Of a stretch of DNA of 48,600 bases, positions 42,641 to 48,600 are shown one piece after another (position 1 is the stretch's first letter; every line of letters starts with the position of its first letter). The translations under genes and the position numbers were made by a program. The notes under the pieces are model-generated. The model saw only the letters and a program-made list of their open reading frames with translations, had not been told where the DNA came from and ran no database searches. This DNA is from Bacteroidota bacterium (GTDB lineage Bacteria > Bacteroidota > Bacteroidia > Chitinophagales > Chitinophagaceae): assembly GCA_013285915.1 (NCBI GenBank), contig JABDGS010000018.1, forward strand, positions 1 to 48,600. Direction: 5' to 3'.

Positions 42641-45115
42641 TCAGCTTTTCTTATACTCAAAATCAAGCGGTACATCAATTTTAAAACTAATATTCCTGCC
42701 AATATTATAAATACCGTGGTAAGGCCTGGGGTCAGTTGGGTATGGTTCAAAATACTTCAGCCTGCTTAAATGGTCCTGGTACGCAGCATCAAACAAGTTA
42801 TTGCCCATCAAATACACATTAAACATGGTTTTACCTTTTTTATTGGTAAAGCCTGCACCGGCGCCGGCATTAAACAGTGTGTAGCCGGGTGTTGGCGTTT
42901 CTGTATTATCAGTTAAATACACCCTGTTTTGTGCCGCATAGTAAGTTAACTGTACTTTTATAAAACCATTTACTATATGGCGCTCTTTTGAATCAAAATC
43001 GTAACGCAGTTCAGATATGCCGTGCAGTGGCGGCAGGAAAGGCAGGTATTTATTACTGTCTGATTGTTGCTTCGGGTCAATGCCTTTATTAACTCCATAC
43101 ACTGCCGACAAGCTGTTTTCAAAATGCAGCGCTTTGTAGGGGTGTACATCAAGGCTAAGTTCACCCCCATATAAATTTGCTTTTTGCTGTTGAAATTTAT
43201 ATGTTTGGTTACCCGGTACTATTACTGAATCACTGCCATTAACGCCTAACAGGCGCTGGTTAAAAATATAGTTTGAAATGGTATTATCAAACACGCTAAA
43301 GGTGATTGCCAAATATTTTGATGTGTAAGCAAACCCAACATCTTCCTGCAGGCTAAACTCTGGCTTAAACGCAGGGTTGCCAATCTGGTAGATATTAGTG
43401 CCAGGGTGCACGCCATTACTTGATATTTCAGAAATATTGGGCGCCCTATACCCGCGTGATATATTTGCCTTAACTGAAAGCTTATCAGTAAAATTATAAG
43501 TAGCGCCAATACTGCCTGATGCGCCGGTAAATGTGTGACTATAGTCAGAAAACGGGTGGTCTGCACCAAAAGCATCCTGGCCATAAACAGGCATATCAAA
43601 GCCAGAAACAGGGTTTGGTTTGGTATACAGCCCGTCATTTTTAAACGACCGTACATCATAACGCATACCGCCTGAAATATCAAGCTTGCCATAAACCTTT
43701 TTTGCCATAGCAAAACCGCCAATATCAAATTGCTTGTAGTCGGGTATAATAAACTCAGTTCCGTTGGTTACAGTATTTTGCTGGTACATACCGTTAATAC
43801 CTGCCGTTACATCCCACCTGTCCATTTGCGGAAAAAAGTATTTTACGTCGTACGAGTATGTGTTTAGCTGTAAAAACAAACCCGGTATGTTTTGATATGG
43901 TTCTTCGGGATGGCTGTATTCTCTTCTTACGCTTCTTTGAAAACCTAAATTAACCGTAAGGCGGCCCGCACCCAATGTAAAATTGTTGGTTGAAAATACC
44001 CTGTAATGCTGTACATGCTGGTGCAAGGGTGTAATTGCGTACGATTTCAGCTCAGCAGGTGTAACAATGGGCCTGAAGGTATCAGCTTCAGTAATTTGTT
44101 TTGTAAACTGCCGCGTTGCGGAATCCCTGCTGCCATCGGGTATCTCCTGCAGGTCATCAAATATGGAAAGGTTTATATGCGAATAACCCCATGATTTATG
44201 TAACCCAAAAGAAAGATTTGCATCTGTTTCTTTAAATGCTGTTCCATACACGCGGCCATCAATTTTATTTTGGTAATCGGCAGCTTCTTTATGCGATACA
44301 CGGCCCATCCATTCAAAGCCATTTTTTGTACCGCCAAGCATAGCGCTGCCACCAAACATTCCGTTGTTTGATTGATATTCGGTCGTAACGTCGCCAATAA
44401 TTTTTCCTTCAGCCGCAGGCTGCGTTGGAATAAGGTTTACCACCCCGGCCAGGGCGTCAGAGCCATAGGTTAAACTGGCTGGCCCTTTAACTACTTCTAC
44501 CCTGTCAACACCATATTCATCCACCTCAATACCATGCTCATCACCCCACTGCTGCCCTTCCTGCCGCACGCCGTCGAACAAGGTTAATATCCTGTTGTAC
44601 CCAAGGCCGCGTATAAACGGTTTTGATACATTGGGCCCTGTTGTAAGCGCTGTTACGCCTGGCACTTTTGCAATAGCATCAATAATGTTTGTATTGAGGT
44701 TTGTAATTAAATAGTTATGGCTTATTGAAACCACAGGTACAGGGTTTCGTTTTATTTGCGTTGCCTTTGATGTTCCCGTTACAACAACCGAGCCCTCTTC
44801 TACCGCTTCGTCGGACATAGCAAGGTCTGCTTTTGAAGCCCCGCTGATGGTTACATTTTTTGTAAGTGTTTTAAAGCCAACAAACTGAACCTGTACAAGG
44901 TAGCTGCCTGCAGGCAGCGATTTAAAAGAATAATTACCTGCTGTATCTGCAATAGTACCAAGCTTAAGGTCAGGTATATAAACGCTTGACCTTGGTAAAC
45001 CATTATTGGTTTTGATATCATATACCCTGCCCGATAATGTATTACCCTGTGCGAGGCCATTTTCAAAAGCGCCTGCCGTTATTACAAAAAATAAAAAATA
45101 TGAAAATGGTTTCAT
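42641..45115 (-). CDS. TonB-dependent outer-membrane receptor
   Basis: This 824-residue protein is a TonB-dependent transporter with signal peptide (FFVITAGAFENGLAQ). Residues about 25-110 form the carboxypeptidase-regulatory-like beta-sandwich (VYDIKTNNGLPRSSVYIPDL) typical of Bacteroidota receptors. The plug follows (about 115-250: IDAIAKVPGV, PFIRGLGYNRILTLFDGVRQEGQQWGDEHG summarised by IRGLGYNR, VEVVKGPASLTYGSDALAG) and the 22-stranded barrel to the end, with terminal strand NISFKIDVPLDFEYKKS. The classic SusC-specific features are absent, so it is of the CirA/BtuB/iron-siderophore type. It is preceded on the same strand by a small His- and Cys-containing exported protein, a pattern seen in loci for metal-linked uptake; the ligand is unknown. 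Confidence 0.95.
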   Translation of the reverse strand: MKPFSYFLFFVITAGAFENGLAQGNTLSGRVYDIKTNNGLPRSSVYIPDLKLGTIADTAGNYSFKSLPAGSYLVQVQFVGFKTLTKNVTISGASKADLAMSDEAVEEGSVVVTGTSKATQIKRNPVPVVSISHNYLITNLNTNIIDAIAKVPGVTALTTGPNVSKPFIRGLGYNRILTLFDGVRQEGQQWGDEHGIEVDEYGVDRVEVVKGPASLTYGSDALAGVVNLIPTQPAAEGKIIGDVTTEYQSNNGMFGGSAMLGGTKNGFEWMGRVSHKEAADYQNKIDGRVYGTAFKETDANLSFGLHKSWGYSHINLSIFDDLQEIPDGSRDSATRQFTKQITEADTFRPIVTPAELKSYAITPLHQHVQHYRVFSTNNFTLGAGRLTVNLGFQRSVRREYSHPEEPYQNIPGLFLQLNTYSYDVKYFFPQMDRWDVTAGINGMYQQNTVTNGTEFIIPDYKQFDIGGFAMAKKVYGKLDISGGMRYDVRSFKNDGLYTKPNPVSGFDMPVYGQDAFGADHPFSDYSHTFTGASGSIGATYNFTDKLSVKANISRGYRAPNISEISSNGVHPGTNIYQIGNPAFKPEFSLQEDVGFAYTSKYLAITFSVFDNTISNYIFNQRLLGVNGSDSVIVPGNQTYKFQQQKANLYGGELSLDVHPYKALHFENSLSAVYGVNKGIDPKQQSDSNKYLPFLPPLHGISELRYDFDSKERHIVNGFIKVQLTYYAAQNRVYLTDNTETPTPGYTLFNAGAGAGFTNKKGKTMFNVYLMGNNLFDAAYQDHLSRLKYFEPYPTDPRPYHGIYNIGRNISFKIDVPLDFEYKKS

Positions 45116-45213
45116 TGTAAAAAATTAAAGCTTATTCAACATATCCGGGTTGAATAAGGTTGTTGTTTTGATAGTAAAGTTTTGCTAATAATATATCCGT
45201 ATTGAAGGGCTGT

Positions 45214-45525
45214 TTAAACTGCCGGGGGCGCTCTTAAAGACCGGAATATTTTGGAAAAAGATGGAAGTAAAACCTTTTGTTCCTGCCTGGTTACTGTGTA
45301 CTCTTTTTCAGGAACAGTTACCTCAACTGCCGGGGCCTGCATTGAAGGCATAAGGGCTTCATCCAGGCAATCGCATACTATTTGTACGCTTTGCGGTGAC
45401 GGTGTTGGAAAAGAATGGTGCTGGGGCTGGTGAAATTTGTTATGCAGCATTAAGCGCAACCCCATGCTTTGGGTAAATACCAGCAAAAGGAAAACTGCGG
45501 TAATTCGGAGATTAAATTTGCGCAT
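45214..45525 (-). CDS. Small exported protein upstream of the TonB receptor
   Basis: This 103-residue protein has a signal-like N-terminus (FNLRITAVFLLLVFTQSMGL), then the segments LMLHNKFHQPQHHSFP (five histidines), IVCDCLDEALMP (two cysteines) and the terminal RSLRAPPAV. Small Bacteroidota proteins with a His cluster, a Cys pair and an LRAPP- or LRGPP-like end are often found beside TonB receptors for metals; I infer a metal- or heme-related accessory role but have no proof. Together with the receptor it forms an operon, with 98 bp between the genes. A TAnnTTTG-type element (TAGGTTTG, 45533-45540 on the minus strand) lies very close to its start. Confidence 0.75.
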   Translation of the reverse strand: MRKFNLRITAVFLLLVFTQSMGLRLMLHNKFHQPQHHSFPTPSPQSVQIVCDCLDEALMPSMQAPAVEVTVPEKEYTVTRQEQKVLLPSFSKIFRSLRAPPAV

Positions 45526-45734
45526 AGCACTGCAAACCTATTTTTATTTTGCAACATCAGTGCAAAAGATTATCGCCATTGGCACCTCTCTAACAAAAAA
45601 TTAACAAGTTGTGTTAGGTGAAGGGATTTTTGAGAAGAAGACAGGCCTACCTTACTTAACTTACGCAGTTTAAATTTGCACCTGCAGTTGCTTTGCTATT
45701 AAGCTCACTATAAGTGTTTATATTAGCTATATTA

Positions 45735-45782
45735 TTAAAAAAGGTGGTGGGCCGCCTGCTGCTTTTCGGTCACCACCACCTG
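45735..45782 (-). terminator. Terminator downstream of the LytTR gene
   Basis: On the minus strand GGTGGTGG, a 22-nt partly paired loop, CCACCACC and then TTTTTT form a strong intrinsic terminator, about 430 bp after the LytTR stop. This leaves a long transcribed 3' region or separate short transcript in between. Confidence 0.8.
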
Positions 45783-46033
45783 GGCATGTTTTCCTTTTCA
45801 TTCAAAGGAAACACAATACCAGTATTTTGTTTTCCGTACCCCCTACATCAAGCCATATAGTTCAACATCATTTGGAATATTATTCTTTTTTGCTGCAGAT
45901 CTTTTTTGCAAGATGTGTACTACTCTTTTTACATATCTTATTCACTTAACACTGTAAAAATATTATCGCCACAACAGGCTATAAAAAAATATCGTTGAAC
46001 AGGCGCGATGTACCGGGGAAAACTTTGCCAATT

Positions 46034-46190
46034 CGTGAGACGTGAAACGGTAAACGTGAGATTTAAGCAATCATTACTACAAACAACTGAAAAATGATAG
46101 CACCAAATGAATAGATGGGCCCGCGTATATGCATTTATCCTTCGCATTTTTTGTTTCACTTTTGTCGTCTCACGTCTCACGAAACAGTAT
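46034..46190. repeat. Second inverted repeat of the CGTCTCACGTTTCACG type
   Basis: CGTGAGACGTGAAACG (46035-46050) pairs with CGTCTCACGTCTCACG (46166-46181) and its neighbours. Related to the repeat at 38629-38761. Confidence 0.7.
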
Positions 46191-46206
46191 GCTAATCTCT
46201 TTACAC

Positions 46207-46905
46207 CTACTTCTTCATCCATTCATCCACAAAGTCAAGATGTGTTTCGCTTATGGGTAATTCTTTACCTGAAATGAGTTGCAATTTTCTATGATGCACC
46301 GACCTTACTTTAGCAACCGATACTATGTAGCTGCGGTGTATCCGTTTAAACTTATCGGCAGGTAATTTTTCAAGCACTTTTTTTAACGGCATTAACGACA
46401 TTATGGGTTTTCCGTTACTAACGTGAATTTTTACGTAATCTTCAAGGCTCTCTATAAAGTCAATATCAGTATAGTTTATTTTTATTACTTTATATTCCGA
46501 CCGCACAAACAAGTGTTTCGTTTCCGCATTATCAGCATCCTTTTTATATTCATAATACTCTGCTGCTTTGTTTACCGCCCTCGAAAACCTGCTAAAATCA
46601 ATTGGCTTTAATAAATAATCCACCGCTTCAAGTTCAAAGCCCTCGTAAGCAAATTTTTTATAGGCTGTTGTAAATATAACCATCGGCTTTTCTTCCAGCG
46701 ACCTTACAAGGTCTATACCCGTAATATCGGGCATGTTTATATCAACAAATAAAATATCCACGCTGTTTTGCCTCAAAAATTCGGCGCCCGTTATTGCGTC
46801 ATCAAATGTTTGCAGCAACTGCAGTTGCGGAATGCGGGATATATATTCTGCTATCAGATCCAGCGCAGGTGGTTCATCATCAATAGCAATACATTTTAAC
46901 ATCAT
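46207..46905 (-). CDS. LytTR-family response regulator
   Basis: This 232-residue response regulator has an N-terminal receiver domain (IAIDDEPPALD, phosphoacceptor Asp55 in LFVDINMPDITG, Lys about 108 in YLLKPIDF) and a C-terminal LytTR DNA-binding domain (from about residue 130: FVRSEYKVIKINYTDIDFIESLEDYVKIH, in short IDFIESLEDYVKI, with the terminal RSYIVSVAKVRSV and ISETH). It is partner to the histidine kinase gene 31 bp upstream on the same strand. In Bacteroidota such pairs are abundant and control extracellular functions. Target promoters cannot be told from this window. Confidence 0.95.
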   Translation of the reverse strand: MMLKCIAIDDEPPALDLIAEYISRIPQLQLLQTFDDAITGAEFLRQNSVDILFVDINMPDITGIDLVRSLEEKPMVIFTTAYKKFAYEGFELEAVDYLLKPIDFSRFSRAVNKAAEYYEYKKDADNAETKHLFVRSEYKVIKINYTDIDFIESLEDYVKIHVSNGKPIMSLMPLKKVLEKLPADKFKRIHRSYIVSVAKVRSVHHRKLQLISGKELPISETHLDFVDEWMKK

Positions 46906-46936
46906 GCAGCAAAATTTAAAATGAATTTATACATAG

Positions 46937-48103
46937 TTACACCATCAAAGTTAGCTGTACGGTATAAAGCCCGTTTTCGCTGTTAATGTTAAGCAGGTGC
47001 CTGTTGGGGTATAAATGTTCAAGCCTTTGGCGGGTGTTATTAATGCCTATACCTGTGCGCTCTGCTTTTCTTTCTGTTGAAAATAATTTATTCTGGCAAA
47101 AAAAAGTGATGTTCTTTTCTTCCGAAAAAAGTTTTATTGTAATAGTTGATTTCTCGTGGCTGCTTATGCCGTATTTAAAAACGTTTTCAATAAACGTCAT
47201 TAATACAAGCGGCGGTATTTTTTTTCCTTCAGTATTACCGGCTACCGCAAAATCAACAAACACTTTTTTGCTTAGCCGCAGCCGCTGCAGGTCAATATAA
47301 TCAGTAATACATTCAACTTCGCTTTGCAGCGAAACAAAATCCCTGTTAACATCGTCTGTTACATAACGCATAATGTTTGATAATTTCATTATGCTGTCCG
47401 CCGTATTTTCATGTTGCCTTACTGCGAGTGAATAAATATTGTTTAATGTATTAAATAAAAAATGCGGGTTTATCTGCGCTTTTAAAAACGACAGTTCGGC
47501 ATTGGCTTTATCTGCTTCAGCCTTTACTGCCCGCTTTTCTGTGGCACCCCATATTTGCGTTATACTAACAGCAGTGCTTAACGCCCATATTGTGCACAAT
47601 AAAAATATCGTGAACAGATCAACCTGGTGCCTTATTCCCTGTGGCCTGTAACGGCGGTTAAAGCTTCCGCCGGCGCCAGGTGGCGGCCCTGGCCTCATAT
47701 CATTGGCAAAGTGCCCCTGGGTGTCATAAAACGGCCGCATACTATCGTCAACAGGCCCATGCATCATCCCGTCTGGCAGTGGCATCCTGGCTGCATTGAT
47801 ACCATTAAACGGCCGCGGAAAATCAACAGCATGTTTTATAAAATATGCTGCTATTAATATGCCCAGCACTGCTGCTATGTAAACAAAATACTTTTGGCGC
47901 AGGTATAGCTTTGGTATAAGAAAATACCCGTTAAAATAAAATATGAAAATATAAAGCGAAATAGACAGCCAGTAACTTACCGTTTCAATAACTGAAACAA
48001 TTTTATTCGCTCCATCAGGCCCGGGCGTAGTAATAAAGGGCAGCATCATAAATATTAGCCACGCAACAATATGTATTACCACCGGGGACTTTAAGCGAAA
48101 CAT
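46937..48103 (-). CDS. LytS-type membrane sensor histidine kinase
   Basis: This sensor kinase of 388 residues has four hydrophobic helices (about 8-25, 42-62, 72-90, 162-185) and a C-terminal kinase. The phosphoacceptor His214 is in LKAQINPHFLFNTLNNIY (PF06580 type), followed by a HATPase region with the N-box-like FIENVFKYGIS and the G-box GIGINNTRQRL. Between the third and fourth helix is a 70-residue external loop (about 92-160) rich in Pro, Gly, His and Arg (MPLPDGMMHGPVDD, MRPGPPPGAGGSF), unusual for this type and possibly the sensing part. The ATG at 48103 (MFRLKSPVVIHIV) is chosen; the upstream frame to 48199 looks non-coding. The LytTR regulator gene follows. Confidence 0.94.
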   Translation of the reverse strand: MFRLKSPVVIHIVAWLIFMMLPFITTPGPDGANKIVSVIETVSYWLSISLYIFIFYFNGYFLIPKLYLRQKYFVYIAAVLGILIAAYFIKHAVDFPRPFNGINAARMPLPDGMMHGPVDDSMRPFYDTQGHFANDMRPGPPPGAGGSFNRRYRPQGIRHQVDLFTIFLLCTIWALSTAVSITQIWGATEKRAVKAEADKANAELSFLKAQINPHFLFNTLNNIYSLAVRQHENTADSIMKLSNIMRYVTDDVNRDFVSLQSEVECITDYIDLQRLRLSKKVFVDFAVAGNTEGKKIPPLVLMTFIENVFKYGISSHEKSTITIKLFSEEKNITFFCQNKLFSTERKAERTGIGINNTRQRLEHLYPNRHLLNINSENGLYTVQLTLMV

Positions 48104-48197
48104 GCAGCAAAGGAATACAATTTTAGGCAATACAATATTGTATGTGTCGGTTACTGCGCGGGGTGTATAGACGAAACGCCCGCCGAAACAGCAATGC

Positions 48198-48230
48198 AAA
48201 CAAGCCCCGCCTTAAAGCGGGGACTTGTTG
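48198..48230 (-). terminator. Terminator after the PepSY-like gene
   Basis: ACAAGCCCCGC pairs with GCGGGGACTTGT around CTTAAA. Reading on the minus strand the stem is preceded by AACA and followed by TTTGC. It lies 50 bp after the stop codon at 48279 and before the kinase gene. Confidence 0.8.
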
Positions 48231-48278
48231 TTGTGATCAAACCCTCATCCTAAAATAAATTGCACCGTTATAGTATTG

Positions 48279-48600
48279 CTACCAAACCGGTATTGCTGAA
48301 ACATACGTGCCAGCCGCATCAAATGCTACTGCGTACTTGGTATTATTGGCATCTATTAAAACTATGTACCCCTTTAAAGAACCATTTGCAGAGATTGAGA
48401 ATGCCCTATCGAATACATAGTCTGGGTAAATTGCCGTTAAGTAATTTGTTATAGTTACCGGCAGGGCGGATTGTGCAACGGGCTGTGGTTTTCCGGGTAG
48501 CTGTGTTAATGGCGTCCTTTTTATAAAACTGCCATCACTTGCAAATACAGTGGCATACAAGCCATTGTCTGCAGAAATTACTACATAACCGCTGTCTGCC
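48279..48600 (-). CDS. PepSY-like domain protein, 5' end beyond the window
   Basis: This frame is open to the right edge of the window, so only the last 106 residues are seen. They carry the pattern of PepSY-like proteins (BLIP-related fold): VTITNYLTAIYPDYVFDRAF, GYIVLIDANNTKYAVAFDAAGTYV, and a preceding half-unit GYVVISADNGLYATVFASDG. Two such units suggest tandem domains. These proteins are usually secreted and of unknown function, found near two-component systems. It is upstream of the LytS/LytTR pair on the same strand, but a terminator separates them. Confidence 0.75.
   Translation of the reverse strand, partial: ADSGYVVISADNGLYATVFASDGSFIKRTPLTQLPGKPQPVAQSALPVTITNYLTAIYPDYVFDRAFSISANGSLKGYIVLIDANNTKYAVAFDAAGTYVSAIPVW

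Larger units (their letters stand above)
45526..46206. other. 681-bp gap: inverted repeat, terminator and possible tiny ORF
   Basis: Contains the terminator at 45735-45782, an overlapping 24-codon frame (45727-45801) and an inverted repeat of the CGTCTCACG family (46034-46049 and about 46165-46185). The 94-codon minus-strand frame at 45938-46222 is formed by the repeats and is rejected as a gene. Confidence 0.5.

Noticed and set aside
45938-46222. 94-codon minus-strand frame after the LytTR gene
   Set aside because: It runs through the two arms of an inverted repeat and overlaps the LytTR stop; no protein-like pattern.

Overview
The window looks like a stretch of chromosome from a Bacteroidota bacterium, most likely of the Chitinophagales/Chitinophagaceae type. 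The grounds are a GldB-like gliding lipoprotein, a RicT (PSP1) gene following a DNA polymerase III delta-prime gene, a TonB-dependent receptor with an N-terminal carboxypeptidase-regulatory-like domain, a LytS/LytTR two-component pair, a DUF5117-type metalloprotease, many lipoproteins and Sec signal peptides, candidate TAnnTTTG promoters, and intergenic spaces full of dispersed palindromic repeats. No rRNA, tRNA, CRISPR array, transposase or prophage gene was seen.

Layout. 1-3.3 kb: a minus-strand efflux operon (TetR regulator, TolC-like channel, periplasmic adaptor; the inner-membrane pump should lie left of the window), with an identical 17-bp palindrome in front of both tetR and tolC. 3.4-4.3 kb: the relic 3' end of an ABC permease gene and a minimal nucleotidyltransferase/HEPN pair. 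4.4-7.5 kb: dnaX and a secreted double-PDZ protein. 7.8-9.8 kb: three unrecognised secreted or outer-membrane proteins. 10.5-15.9 kb: a large zinc metalloprotease, a GH43 glycosidase, a YjjG-type nucleotidase and an SDR oxidoreductase. 16.2-19.5 kb: an AraC regulator whose last codons belong to a 194-bp tandem repeat array, a VOC protein and a class-A-beta-lactamase-like serine hydrolase. 19.7-24.1 kb: an Ldh-family dehydrogenase, a frameshifted nucleotide pyrophosphatase/phosphodiesterase, an unknown secreted protein and a PIN-domain toxin-antitoxin pair. 24.6-29.8 kb: holB, ricT, an unknown lipoprotein and gldB. 30-33.5 kb: a lipoprotein fusing a dehydrogenase-like propeller to cytochrome c, and a secreted ChbG-type deacetylase. 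33.7-36.5 kb: an isolated, A/T-rich 922-residue SIR2-domain protein that is probably an anti-phage NADase effector. 36.5-40.1 kb: nucleoside hydrolase, GRP-type transporter, cyanophycinase-like peptidase, NTF2-like protein. 40.2-45.5 kb: S41 protease with a beta-barrel protein, then a TonB receptor with a small companion protein. 46.2-48.6 kb: LytTR regulator, histidine kinase and the end of a PepSY-like protein.

Functionally, most of the window is envelope biology (export, outer-membrane uptake, secreted hydrolases, gliding lipoprotein) with two replication clamp-loader genes. Accessory or defence content is the SIR2 protein, the HEPN/nucleotidyltransferase pair and the PIN toxin-antitoxin pair. 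The least explained parts are the roughly 590-residue C-terminal region of the SIR2 protein, the intergenic repeat families (at least six distinct kinds), the tandem array at 17 kb, and a possible 24-residue peptide overlapping a terminator near 45.75 kb.
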